Origin: Aphrocallistes beatrix
Taxonomy: Eukaryota; Porifera; Hexactinellida; Sceptrulophora; Aphrocallistidae
Assembly: GCA_963281255.1 (NCBI GenBank)
Contig: OY725491.1
Location: 558,001-622,000, forward strand
Direction: 5' to 3'
DNA length: 64,000 nucleotides
The notes under the pieces are model-generated. The model made no database searches. It had not been told where the DNA came from and worked only from the letters and a program-made list of their open reading frames with translations. Shown in pieces: positions 13,301-27,900 of the stretch (position 1 is its first letter; every line of letters starts with the position of its first letter). The translations under genes and the position numbers were made by a program.

Positions 13301-16300
13301 CGACTCCGCTTAATAGGGTCACATCGGTCAGAGGACATTTTGTCCCGATTAAGCGGAGAACCCTATGAGCCAAAAATATTAGTGAGAGCTATTACGGTCC
13401 TACCAAAAGTGATCCGATTAAGCGGTTGACTCAATTGACCAGTGACCCTATTAAGCATAGTCGATTGTATTCAAAATCTGTAAAAAAATCCTCAAAATAT
13501 TTATCCAAGATCCCCTCCCAGACTTCCATATGTATAATATTTTTCTCGCTCATTCCCAACATTCCACTCACAGAAATATTTCCTCTATGTATTCCTGACT
13601 CTGCTGTTCACCTCAATACTTCTCTCAATGCTTCACATCTGTTAAGAAAGATGCCGAAATGTAGTGACACAATTAACCACTTTTCCTGGCCGATTTATGG
13701 CGAAATTCGGAGAAAATAAGTTTTATTAACACCTTAAATTTTGAAAAATAACTGGCAATCTTCAGATTATTGATAATCTGATTCATTCGAGAATGCATAT
13801 TTTGATCAGAAAACCAAAGTATAATTTGTATTAATTAGTATTGAGATTCATTTCTGGTCAAAATTCTACATTGGTTTTCTGGTCAAAATACAATCTCGAT
13901 TAATTCCTCTTCAGTTACGACGAAGACGAGACAGACTACGAAGACGAACTACAGCTGCACGTTCCTTGGAATGAGTCTTTGGACCGTATCGGACAGAAAG
14001 AGCTGTGTTTCCACCGGGCAGACTCCAAGTTTGCGCGGGTCTACGAGTACTGGAAGTGGCAGCTAGAGCTGTACTCTGCCATGTGCTACGGCAGGAACTA
14101 CATGGCACTAGACCACCCAATCCTCAGAGACCAACTCCCGATACAGATTGTCTTCCAGTGAGTTAGGCGATTGAATATACTTTGTTATGTTGAATTCAGT
14201 ATAACTCTTAGTACGTACTCGGGATAAGACGTACTTCTTAGTTCGTACTCATTTCTCTGAACTAAAATTCATTTAATTGCCACAGGAACGCGTCATTTCC
14301 GGTTTAAGCCATTAAATTTGGGGTTACAAATATAAATATAAAAATCTCAAATGCTTTCAAGGGTTTTAATACAACTCGGATAAGACGTACCTCTTCGGGA
14401 AGGAATTGTTAGTACGTACTATCAGTAAGTATGTACTAACCGAGTTGTACTACATAGAAATCTATATTATAGATGGATTTTGATTTGATTTGACCTTTGG
14501 GCACCTCTCATATGTTAGCCTGACATTGATCAATATGTAATTGCTGTGTATATTCCGCTCTATTCTATTAAACACAATTTCTCCGTAGCTGCATGAAGGA
14601 CACAGACCTCCCTCTCAGTCTACGAGCTGTCTACTGCAAGCTGTTGCAGACTATGTATTTAGACGTGAACCCACAGAGACTGATATCTCCCATCGAGTAT
14701 GCCAGACTGTGGCAAGATATCCCAGAAGACATGGAGCTGGTTATTAACTCGTGAGTCTAGTATAGCTGTGTACTTCTGTTATGGCAGTGATCCCAACTCC
14801 ACAGGATAGGCGCCGAACCCGGGGGGGCTGGGGGGGTTCGAGCCCCCCCCTGGATTCGAAGATGGCCCATAGGCGCAATACAAAATTTAGGGCTGAGCCC
14901 CCCCCCTGGAACTCCGAAATTGTCCTTAGATTTCGAAAAGTTCGGCGCCCCTGCCCCACAGGATTCAAAATTTTGTATTACGGTTGATAGGAGGGCTCCA
15001 CAGAATATAGGAATAATTGCTATAGGGGATCCACAGCCAAAAAAGGTTGAAAACCACTGTATTATGGTGTGGCCCGCTGGGATGAGAAGTTTTGAGATTT
15101 TGCAATCAGGACTCTATAATTTTTTGATTAATCAAAGATAATATTTCTCTGATTTTGAGAACTGTTTCTTTGATGACAGCTAGAAGTGAATACTGATAGA
15201 TAATTGTCCTTCTTCCTTCCAAATATTATAAGTGGAAATAACTTCTTATTTCTGTGAGGAGATCAGGGCGTTTTGACGTTTCGACCGATTCGTCTTCTAA
15301 AATACTTTTAAAGAACACTTTTGTTCGTACTATTATCAATGTTGATTTGCATCATGCCAACCTCTGCAAGAAAAAGCGGGATATTGAGTTATTTGGCAGG
15401 ACATAGTATATTTGTGTTAGTCCTATACACTGAAACTCGGGACAATTCCACTTTTTGGAACGTTTCCTCGGGTCATACTTCAATATACAGTCGACTCCGC
15501 TTAATAGGGTCACATCGGTCAGAGAACATTCTGTCCCGATTAAGCGGAGAACCCTATTAACCGAAAATATTTTATATTAGCTTCTATGTGTGGAGCTATT
15601 CCAGTCCTGCCAAAAGTGACCCGATTAAGCGGAGTCGACTGTATTTCCGAAAAAGCGGGACGTCCCGCCAGAAACGGTACAGTTGTCAAGTATGTGGTTG
15701 TGTATTATGATTATGTACGCAGTAAGATGGTTGGAGAGATGCGTCAGCTGACAGCTGAGCAAGTGGACGAGGAGGCACAGCTCCACTACAAAGTGGTGTA
15801 CGACTGTATGATGGAGACCACCGAGTATATTAAGCGGGAGCTATCACGGGAAGTCTCCATGCTGGGAATTAGCATTGAACAAGACCAGTTCATTTTTGAG
15901 GTGAATACAGTGGAATTTGCTTATTAGCAACTCGAGTTTTGCTCATAAAATGGTTGCTAATACGCGAAGTTGCTAATAACGGAACAGAATTATACAAATT
16001 CTACACCTGGGACCTGAAAATTGGTTGCTAATAGAGCAATATTGCTAATAAGGGATTTGCTAATAAGCTAACTCCACTGTAATAAAGATTGGTTAGAATG
16101 GAGTTTTATTGTTATTATTATTATTTGTGTTATTTCAACATAATAATGGAGGTATACAGTGCAACCTCTATAAGCAGGTCTCACACAGAGAAATCTACCT
16201 CAAAAGCTGAAAATAGCCAATAATATGCGAGGAATTCTAGAATTTCTGTGTTTAATTTTGAAAACGTAAATTTTTGCTTTGATCAGTTGATAGTAAGATT

Positions 16301-19300
16301 TCTAAAAAATATTCTATACCAGGGCCGGCGCCACCGGGGGTGTCTTGGGTGTCTGGACACCCACTGCCTCCTATTTTATCATATTGTACAGTATATATCC
16401 CTCCATAAATGGACACCCAGTTTCAGAGAAATCCCTCTTAGGACACCCACTGCCGATAAAACATGGCGCCGGCCATGTATACTCTATAAAAATGGCCCCA
16501 GGATTCCTGGATATGATAGAAATAAATTTCATAGAAAAGAATAGATTTGAGATAATCACCATCCTTTTGACTCAAAATATGATTATCTCCAATTAACCTA
16601 GCACTTAATGGAGAATTAATATTAGAATTATAATGTGGGAATTGAGGTGTCATAATGTTAGCCAATCTCCTTTCAAGCTTTACAATGTGTGTAGTTGGTT
16701 CATACAGCAGAACTGCTCGTGAAGTTCGGATTCTACTCATTCGACAAGTTGCTAGACCTGACAGAGACCTTGCTGGGCCTGATTGAGAAGAACATGACGG
16801 ACATGGTAGGACAGAAAGAGGACGAGTGTGCTAAGGAGAATCTTGATCTGAAGGTAGGACGTGTGTTGGAAACCTTAGTTGACTGATTCGTTGAAAAATT
16901 ATGAAAAATTATGAATTACAGTCGACTCCGCTTAATAGGGTAAAGGAAGGTATCACATAAGGAGGAGGGAGGGTTCTATTTTAAGTTTAGGGAAATGTGG
17001 AGTGTTTGTTCCCCCAACTCAAAATAGGATTACATTTCTAATCCGAGTTGAATGCACTTTCTATACAATAGTTTAGGACACTTTTCAAGTATCAAAAACT
17101 GTAGTTCTTAGTTTCGATTTATATATTCACTATTTCATATTTGTTTACAGGAAGTCATCCAAACGACTTATCTTGAGGTTTTGAAGATAATAGACTTCGT
17201 AATGAACTTAAGACTGGACATCCGACTCTCCATCATCCTAGTGCTATTCAAGAACAAGTACAATCAGAAGGAACTGCACCCGAACAGTGGAATCGGAGCG
17301 AGAGACCATCTGGACATCATTTCGGAAGTGGATAAATTCTTCCAATCTGAGTTAGTAGTTATGATGAGTAGTGAGACGTTTCTATTTTTAGTTTATTAAT
17401 TAACTAATTCCCCTAATTGCATTGGAGTATATTCTATTTATAGTTTGTACCCCGAATTTTATGGCTTTCCCGCCCAAAATAACTTGATTGGAAATGAGTT
17501 AGCAATATCCCTGGTCCAAATTTAACTATATGAACAGCTATTTTGGTTATACATACATGTACTAATAAACAACCTCCACTATACACTATCCAAAAATGTT
17601 CTTCACACCTTTTCATAGAATGTGTCGGATTGGAATGTTGTATATACAGTAGAACTCAGTTAGTACTCGGATAATAAGTTCTTCGGTTTAGTACGTACTC
17701 ATTTCTCTGAACCAAAATCCATCTATAACTTAGATTTCTATGTAGTACAAAGTCGGTTAGTGCGTACTTACGGATAGTACGTATTAATAATTCCTTCCCG
17801 AAGAGGTACGTCTTATCCCAGTTCTACTGTAGAAGAAATGAATAGGGTATCGACTTCTTCATTTTAGCTTAGAATTCTATCCTCGACATTTGATAATAAT
17901 AAAATTTGTTTACAACCTATCTGTTGACATGTGTGTGTTGTTTAGCTCTACCATTCTGCTCACACTGGATGCAGAATCAGGGAAGAAGCTGGTTAAAGTG
18001 CTGCTCTATCTGATCACGAAAGGAAAGATCACCAAGGAGGATAAGTTCAGTAAGAAGATTAAAGAGGAATCACTGCGTATCCTCTTCAGACACTTCAACC
18101 AGAGGAAAGAATTCATCGATGTCTTCAAGCAGGTACTAACCCATATAGGAATGGCGGATGCTTTCGTCGCTGATATTTCTTTGAATGAAATTATTGAATC
18201 CTCACTTTCATTCTCCCATTCATTCTAACAAATAATAAATGATAATCACTCACCCCCTCACGAAATAAAAATACCACTCTCGCGTGCCATTTGATATTAT
18301 TTCAAACTCAAAATGCCCACTTTCTCTTTGCTCTTATACAAAATACTCTCCAAAATGCTCACTCTCACTCTCCTATCAATTCTATTCAGCTTTAGAACAA
18401 ATTCATGTTTTCTAACAGTTTGTAATAAGTTTGTTTATTTGTTTGTTTGTTTGTTTGTTTGTTTGTTTGTTTGTTTGTTTGTTTGTTTGTTTGTTTGTTT
18501 GTTTGTTTGTTTGTTTGATTGTTTGTTTGTTTGTTTTTCTAGATCCAGATGCTAGTCTCGGAGCCTGACAAGGAGGATTATGTACAGATAAAGGACGCCT
18601 TGGAAGCGCTGAAGAAGTTTCTGGACCGCGTTTCTACCTCCAAAGGGGATGAGCCCGCAGTGAAAGCTCACGGCAGCACTCTCAGTATGAGACGAGGAAC
18701 TATGATGAGGAACGACCTCGAATATCTGACTAGCAATCCTGAGTTGGTGGGTGTAGCCGTGAGATTTAGTTAAAGTTGATTAGTGGCGGATGCAAGCTCT
18801 TCTGTGCAACTACAGTCGACTCCGCTTAATAGGGCAACATCGGTCAGAGGGCATTTTGCCCCGATTAAGCGGAGAACCTTATTAACCGAAAATATTTTGT
18901 ATTAGCTTCTATGTGTGAGAGCTATTCCGGTCCTGCCAAAAGTGGCCCGATTAAGCGGTTGACCCGATTAAACAGTGACCCTATTAAGCGGAGTCGACTG
19001 TATGTTAGTTCTAATCGCTTGATGTGCTTATCCCTGAGATTATAATATTAAATCGCGCTTCGCTTGCTTGCGCTGCGCGGCTGGCGAGCACTTCATGCCG
19101 CATTGGTCCTCCGAGTATCAGTGCTAATGCAATAATAACAATGGCCTATTTGGAAATGTCTCTTTTATACTTCCTAGAAAGGCATTTTTCTATACTAAAA
19201 ATACCCGACGCTGATTGGCCAAATATAAATGTGCCATATTTTGAGTGAAAATGTTGGAAAATCGCTTCAAAACTAAAAATTCTAACTCAGCACACATAAA

Positions 19301-22300
19301 AATACCCCTGTACACCCAAATAATATATTTAAACCTTCCCAATTGTTCCAGGCGTCCTGCAAATTAACACACAACAATTTTTTTAGTTTTAATTATATCA
19401 ATAGTGTGTTGCTAGTATTTATTTGCTGCTCGTAGATCCTGATGAGACTATCAGATCTGTGTTATGAGAACACTCCACGCAGAGTCCATGTACAAAGACT
19501 ACTCAGAAATTTGGGATCTCACAAGAGTGTACTCAATCTCATTGAAATGGCAGTCAAGGAAAAGGTAAGATTTATCTGATTTCAATCAAATCAATAAGAA
19601 TGTTTCTCGAGAGATTTTCGCCTAGCTTAGAATATTTTTTTAAAATTGAACTCCATTGTGACACGAATAGTCTACAATTCGAAAAGTCAACAGAGTTTAT
19701 TCCTATTTGAAGATATAATTACAATCGACTCCGCTTAATCCACATCGGTCAGAGGACATTTTGACCCGATTAAGCGGAGAACCCTATTAACCGAAAATAT
19801 TTTGTATTAGCTTCTATGTGTGAGAGCTATTTCGGTCCTGCCAAAAGTGGCCCGATTAAACAGTGGCCCTATTAAGCAGAGTCGACTGTACTTTACTTTG
19901 GATGTTTGAATAATATATTCTTTTACAGAGCAACTCGTCTGACTCACTCATTAACGCATCACACAAATTTCTACAAAAATTCTGTCGCGGCAATGAGAAC
20001 AATCAGAAGCTTCTCTACCAAGACATTAAACTACTCATCAACACAGACAAGCCTGTAAGCAATTCTTTTTCTTCATAACTTTCGGCCATTATCCGACATC
20101 GAAAAACTTTTCGATCGAATTCTGACATAATTTTCGATCAAAATTAGGCTACTCCGAATCCCTGTAAGCCAATCAGTGCATGTAATACTGATAGCAGATA
20201 CCTTGGCTGGCAATCCATTCTATTTATAGTAAAAATCACACATTTTTATGATTTCCCGCCCAAAATGACTTCTAACCGGAAATGAGTTTGCCAAATCCTT
20301 CTACCACGAAAAAGACAACAGCTATTAACCCTAGATTATCGAAAACTCGCGATATCGCGGATGTCTCCAGCAATTTTCAATGGGAAAGAAGCCATAAAGT
20401 TGTGCCACTGTGGTACATTTCGGTAGTCTTAGGTTGATAACAATATTTTCTAAGAATGTTATCCCGCCCTGTTCCCCACCAATGACTCCACATTAGCACC
20501 ACCTCTGATAAGAGTCCCTCCCCTGGAATTATTTTATACCTCCTCTGATCCTAACTGTGTGAAATTGGGTCTTCTGTTTCTAGTTAGAAGAGGCCGAGAC
20601 TTTGAGGAGTATTTTCGAGAACAACGAAGAACTGTGCATGAAACTGACAGAAGACATAATTCAGAAATTCATCTCTGCCATCGAGAAGGAGGCCACTCCA
20701 AGTATGGAATTCCTTCTCTTCTTCCAGAGTTTGGTTAAAGTGAAGACTTTCAAAGATGAGAACAAGTGCATAGCCAAGAACCAAGATCTCATTCTTAATT
20801 CGGTGAGTATTCATTATATAAAGTACATCCTTCAATTCAACATTTAAAAATCTGTTCATAATAGAGATACAGTCAGGGTCGCTTATTGTGAACTAACCTC
20901 CTGGTCCCAATTTCATTTTTTAGATAGGATTTGTATTGAATCAAGTTCGCTTAATATGAAGTCTCTATTATGAACAGATTTTTTGGTCCCCTGGTGGTTC
21001 ACAATAAGCGACCCTGACTGTACTTCATATTAAGGGAACTTGATTCAATACAAATCCTATCTAAAAATGAAATTGGGACCAGGAGGTTAGTTCATAATAA
21101 ACGAATGTTCATAATAAGCGACACTGACTGTACATCCAAAAAGATATCGATTTAAGACAGTACTGCTTGTACGGATATAAATGTACTTTCGTAGCTGATG
21201 AGTTCGGATGACGTGCTTAAGCTGTGTAACGACGAGAAGTCATTACAGATGTTGGAGGAATGTATGTACAACAGAAGCAAGGATGAGCTAACGAGGGCCT
21301 ACAGGTACCATCTCAACCTGATCAAGCTGCTCGCTCTCTGTGTGGAAGGCAAGAACGAAACTGCCATTATAAAGTGCCAGTCTGTCGTCACTATTGAAGA
21401 TCTGGCTAAAGTGCTGTGTAATAGTAATATCACGAACGCAGAGGTTATTTAGTTTAATTTTAAATTTGGCATTTGACATATATTTTCCGCTTCTTTTTCA
21501 GTTTTAACTACAGTCGACTCCGCTTAATAGGGTCACATCGGTCAGAGGACATTTTGCCCCGATTAATTGGAAGACCCTATTAACCGAAAATATTTTGTAT
21601 TAGCTTCTATGTGTGAGAGCTATTCCGGTCCTGCCAAAAGTGGCCCGATTAACCGATGGTCCTATTACACGGAGTCGACTGTATTGATATTGCAACTACT
21701 TGTAGATTCTAGGGATTTAATAATGTTTATATTTTCACACCTTTTGTTTACTTATTTTCACACCTATTGTTTACTTATTTTCACACCTATTGTTTACTCA
21801 GGTGAAGAAGGAGTACGCTAACTTGTTGCTACACTTGTATGTAATCTCTGATCAGGATTTGATTAACAAGAAAACCATGTGGACCATTCTTCAATTCTTC
21901 ATTTACGATGTTGCTATGGTGAGCAGAAAATATACAAATTTAAATGATGATGTTCTATATATAGCAGGCTAGCGTTACATTCCAATCGACACATACGTTC
22001 TCTAGGTATTCAAGCACACAGGAGGCTTGAGTGATCAGGAACAACAGAGGAAGGTCTACGTGATGGATTTCATAGTTCCAATTGTTGACACCTTCTTCAC
22101 CGGTTACGCCAACACTCCGAGAAGACTCTCACAGGTTCACTTATTATTAAAACTTGAACTTCTCAAATATCCGAGTCCAGTATTCTAAAATCAGTATTTC
22201 ATCCTTTCTAAGTTTGATTTTTAATTGATAATTCTGATGTCACTTAAAACCTCGGATGCATTTGGGTATCCTATTTATAGTAACTACCCCGGTTTGTAAA

Positions 22301-24959
22301 TGCCTTCTCTACTAAAAATAGCTTAAACCGGATATGACGCAGCAAAATTCCTAGGCGACGAAGGTTATAAGGAACTTTTTAATGAAACTTTGCAGTTATA
22401 ACAATAAGTTCTATACAGTCAAATTTATCTTTATTTCTAGCAAAAATACACCGAGGTATTCATTCAGCTAATCCAGCACATAGCTCAGTTGCTAGGCTCG
22501 AAGAACCTTTACCCTGACTACAGAGAGGAGCAATGGAATGCTGTACAGAACTGCCTGGACGTGCTGAACAAGCTAAGCAAGGAATGGAATGTCACCATAC
22601 CTTCAGAGCTTGATACAGTCATCTCAGATGCTAAAAGTGTAAATCATATGCGTAACTATTTAGATTTTTCATTTTTTTACCTTGACTACCCTGACGCTCC
22701 AAGAATGTCCCCAATTCTATAATTTAATCTTCGTCGATCTGAATTCTAAATTTATAAAGAAGAATATGTTTATCATGTGGACATAGAATTGGTTAATTAC
22801 AGTGAAGATTGGATATAACGACGTACCATCGGGCAAGAGAAGTTATTTGCGATTTGTCGTTATATCCAATCTTCACTGTATTTACTAAAACACTAATGAT
22901 ATATTTTGAAACTTACTTGGGGTGGCATGCCACCTTTGCCACCCTGGAAGTTCTTGCCAAAAGTAAAAAGTTCATGAAAATGGTCAAATCTATGAACTTT
23001 GTTCATGATATGGCAACAGTGATCTAGATATCTCTCTAGAAATTATATAAGAAATCATAATAAAAAACAAAGATTAAAAATATTACGTCACTCATTCCTT
23101 TTGCCAGAATCCATTATCTTGACAGTGTGTTACTCTCAGATATTAGTTTTCTAGGTTTTAAACGATGCTGAATCCGAAAAAAACATTTATGAAATAGATT
23201 CAAGTGTATAAATTTATCTTCTAGTTGCCCTGGTTTACCACTGAAAACCCTTCACAATTCTCTCTCTCTAACAACCGTTATTTACAATTAATCAAGGTTG
23301 AAACCCCTTCAACCGAATAATGGTCAGACCAAATAATTTGGTTAACCGAATAATGGTCAGACCAAATAATTTGGTCAACCAAATAATACTTGATTATATT
23401 TTTGCATAAATGTTTATATAAATATTTATACAAAAATATATTCAAGTATTAGTAAGCCAATTATATTTATTTGTGTTCGGACCACTTCTTGTAAGAACAT
23501 GCGATTATTGTGTTGGGAAAGCATGCAAATTATTTGTTTGGCCAAATATTCGGTTGACCAAATTATTCGGTTGACCAAATTATTTGGTTGACCAAATTAT
23601 TCGGTTGACCATATTATTCGGTTGACCAAATTATTCGATTGACCAAATTATTCGGTTGACCAAATTATTCGATTGACCAAATTATTCGGTTGACCAAATT
23701 ATTCGATTGACCAAATTATTCGGTTGACCAAATTATTCGATTGACCAAATTATTCGGTTGACCAAATTATTCGATTGACCAAATTATTCGGTTGACCAAA
23801 TTATTCGATTGACCAAATTATTCGGTTGACCAAATTATTCGATTGACCAAATTATTCGGTTGACCAAATTATTTGGTTGACCATATTATTCGGTTGACCA
23901 AATTATTTGGTTGACCAAATTATTCGGTTGACCAAATTATTCGATTGACCAAATTATTCGGTTGACCAAATTATTTGGTTGACCATATTATTCGGTTGAC
24001 CAAATTATTTGGTTGACCAAATTATTCGGTTGACCAAATTATTCGATTGACCAAATTATTCGGTTGACCAAATTATTCGGTTGACCATATTATTCGGTTG
24101 ACCAAATTATTCGATTGACCAAATTATTCGGTTGACCATATTATTTGGTTCTCAACCGAATACCAAATAATGATATTTGGTTACAAACCAAATATCAATT
24201 ATTTGCAAATAATATTTGGTTGAACCGAATAATCAATTATTCGGTTTCAACCCTGCAATTAATGCATTTCAAATTTCATGGTACAATCTAAACATTGATT
24301 TATCAGGACAATATATAATCTCCACATGTCATCAGTTTCTTTCTCATCCTTTGGGTTTCGTTTAGCAGCTAATTTATCCTGTTTCATTCCTAACTATAAC
24401 CATGCACTAACTAATAATATCTGATTATTACTGATATTCTAACCTTATTTCTTTGCAGAGTATCAATCAACTGTTTTTTGTTAAAAAAATGGTGAGGACT
24501 GCAACCGTTGGGAAGTTTCCTTTCGGAATTCGGCGCGCTACAGTGGACAAGAGTCAGGACATAGAGTGCACCATCACGGTAAGCCTACTTACTTTGAAAT
24601 ATCATAATTGGAGTAGCTGATTGGTTATTAAAAATTCCTTAAATTTTAAAAGATTGACATTTTCACACTTACATGCAGCCTTCACAATTAAACTTCGATG
24701 CAATATATCTATTTATAGTAACACCCAAAATATTATGACTTTTAACCGGAAATGACAAACTATTATTAGGTGCAAATTCTAAAATTAGATCCATAATTTA
24801 AAATTTACAAACTTGGGCATACTCCTTCCCCCTCACACCTCTATCCTCAATCAGTAACTCACTTCCATTGTAACTTGCCTGCCCCACTAATCCTGTACTC
24901 TCCTTAAGGTGGATCGAAACCTTGATCCCAATTCACACCCCATTAAGCTGTCCCTGAAG

Positions 24960-24997
<38 letters not shown>

Positions 24998-27900
24998 GTG
25001 TGTGGTGTGTGGTGTGTTCTTGTGTTCTTGAGTTCTTGAGTTCTTGTAGTTAATTCAGTATATTGTTTGAATATTATAACAGTGTTTGTTTCACCAGTTT
25101 ATTTATCCAAGACGTTTTTAATTTATAGCTACAGTCGACTCCACTTATTTATTACACTTAATAGGGTCACATCGGTCAAAGGACATTTTGCCCCGATTAA
25201 GCAGAGAACCCTATTACCCGAAAATATTTTGTATTAGCTTCTATTTGTGAGAGCTATTCCGGTCCTGCCAAAAGTGTCCCGATTAAGCGGAGTCGACTGT
25301 ATATAATTAAAAATTGTTGTTATATGTGTGTGTTTGTCCAGACATCTGGAACAACTGACAAGGTTTATAAATATAATCAAGGTGTTCAAAAGTTTTTTTT
25401 CCGATTGACAATTTTTCAATTGTACATATTATACATATTCTCTGTGGTTCATGTAGGAACTGACGACTCATTTAGAAGAGGAAATGGGACCTCTAATAGA
25501 TGTAGATACATTCGTCCTGATAGCCTGTCTTATCCATCCGGAGGAGTTGTTTCCATCTCACCTCCCCATAACATGGAAGATGAGAAAAAGGGAACACATC
25601 ACTGCTCTGATGGACATAGCAGAGCATTGTGCTAAGTCGAATGAGACGCTGTGTCTACTCACACTCAGAACTCTCCGTGAGTACATCGAGACGCCGTACC
25701 TGGGAGAGAAGGAGGATGATATTAGAGATGAGGCGACCAGTGTAAGCTGTTTGAGATGTTGAAATGATTTCCTCAATAAATTCTAAAAAGTTTCCTGAAA
25801 GAATTTGATATAATACAGTCGACTCCGCTTAATAGAGTCATATCGGTCAGAGGACATTTTGCTCTGATTAAGCGGAGAACCATATCAACCGAAAATATTT
25901 TGTGTTAGCTTCTATGTGTGAGAGCAACTCCGGTCCTGCCAAAAGTGGCCCGATTAAGCGGAGTCGACTGTACTTCATTCTGAAAAGATGCCGCTCAGAA
26001 TTATTTCATTAAGAATTGAATCGAGACATTTCGATCTGACATTAGTTTGAGTTGGATCTCCATCTCTGTAGCGGAAGCTGTGCAGCCTAGCTCGCAAGCA
26101 GTGTATGATCTACTTTCAGATCAAAACTCCGAAGCGGAAACTGAGCCAACCAGCGACAGAAGAGGAACCACAGCCAATCGACAATCTCTTCAAGTACAAC
26201 TACGCCAACGAATTAGAGAGTGAGGTGTTGCAGAAAATGATTATAGACAGGCAATGCGAGCTGAATGATCGGCAGGTATCGAAGTTGGTGATTAATCTGG
26301 TACGGAATTCTTTTAAGAAGGATTCCACGCACATTTCTGTGTTCTACGAATCGCTGAAGTTAGGAATAGCACTGTTGGAAGGTGGAAATATGGTGGTACA
26401 GGTGAGAAATCATATTTAGCATTTTGATACTGTTTATCTTTCGCGGTTAAAATTACGTTATATTATTATTATTTCTGTTTTAGAAATCTCTGTATGCACT
26501 CTTTCAAGAGATGCCAATAGCTGAGTTTCTGAATGCATTCAAGAAATGTATTGACAAAGCTGAGTTAGAAATAAAACTGTCCACTACACACACAGTCCAG
26601 CACGAACCTGCCTATCGACCGAGAAGTGTCGTTGGAATGAGTGACCTTTCCTCTCTCACTCATTCTAACCTCACAGAGTTGGGTTGTATGAAGACAGTGC
26701 TACGTTACCTACAACTTCTCTGTGAGAATCACGATCGAAACATGCAAAACTTCCTTCGAGTGAATACGCCGAGTTTGGTGAAAGAGACGATTCAGTTCCT
26801 AGAGGCGATTTGCGGTGGGACTACGGCGGGACTGGGTCTGGTCTCTGCGTACATTAACGAGCACAACGAAGCTCTCCTGATTCAATGTCTGGAGACTCTC
26901 ACTGAGTACTGCCAAGGCCCCTGCAATGAGAATCAGGTCAGATTGCATTGGATATTAATATTATAGTAATTCACTGGTTCCCTATCTTGAGTTCATAAGA
27001 TCGGGGATTTTAAGGTTGAGATCTTGGTGTAACTCAGTTTAACCGTTTGTTAACCACTGGAAAATATATACAGTCGACTCCGCTTAATAGAGTCACATCG
27101 GTCAGAAGACATTTTGCTCCGATTAAGCGGATAACCTTATTAACCGAAAATATTTCGTATTAGCTTCTATGTGTGAGAGCTATTCCGGTCCTGCTAAAAG
27201 TGACCCAATTAAGCGGAGTTGACAGTATATCGTGGTGTAACTCCTAAAAGTCTGTAATTTTTACACCAAGATCTCTTTTAAAAATGGTTAAGATCTAAAG
27301 TTTCATATTATTATGATTAATTAATGGAAGAGCTCAAAAAGTTGGAATATTTGCCATAGAGTATCCACTGGTAAAAGGCGGGCAGCATCCATATTCTATT
27401 TATAGTAACATTTTTTAGTATCCCCGCCTAAAATATTCACTTCATTTTTGCTCCATAGGAATGCCTGGCTTCTGCAGACAAACTGGCTATCGACATAATC
27501 TCCTCTCTAATCGTGAGTGACATCGACACTCCCCGGACACTGGACATTCAGAGCAAAGCCATCACGACTCTCCTGGCTGTGATGGAGTCTCGAGACGAGT
27601 CGGATATCCCCGATAAGATCCTGCTGAGGATGCGCAAAGAGAATCTTGTGGTCATGATTAAGAAGTTGAGGGAAAGATCGGTTAATACACAGGATAGCGT
27701 CCAGGTTTAGATTTATTATTGTTGATATACAGTCTACTCCGCTTAATAGAGCCACTGGTTGATAATTATAATATTATTAAACCCCCGGATGGCTTGGGTT
27801 TTTCTATTTATAGTAAATACCCCGAATTTTTATGGCTTCCCCGCCCAAAATGGCTTAAACTGGAAATGACGCGACACATTCCAGGGGTAACGGAAGGTTT

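Noticed and set aside
13426-13719. 97-codon open frame in intron 15
   Set aside because: Begins inside a MITE-A end and lacks conserved residues; a chance frame between exons 15 and 16.
16708-16853. Exon 19 of the IP3 receptor starting at the acceptor ending 16707
   Set aside because: It puts the exon out of frame (early stop) and drops four residues the family has; the acceptor ending at 16694 restores both.
23545-24150. CRISPR-like regular repeat
   Set aside because: The repeats are directly contiguous 17-bp units with no unique spacers and lie within an animal intron; it is a minisatellite.
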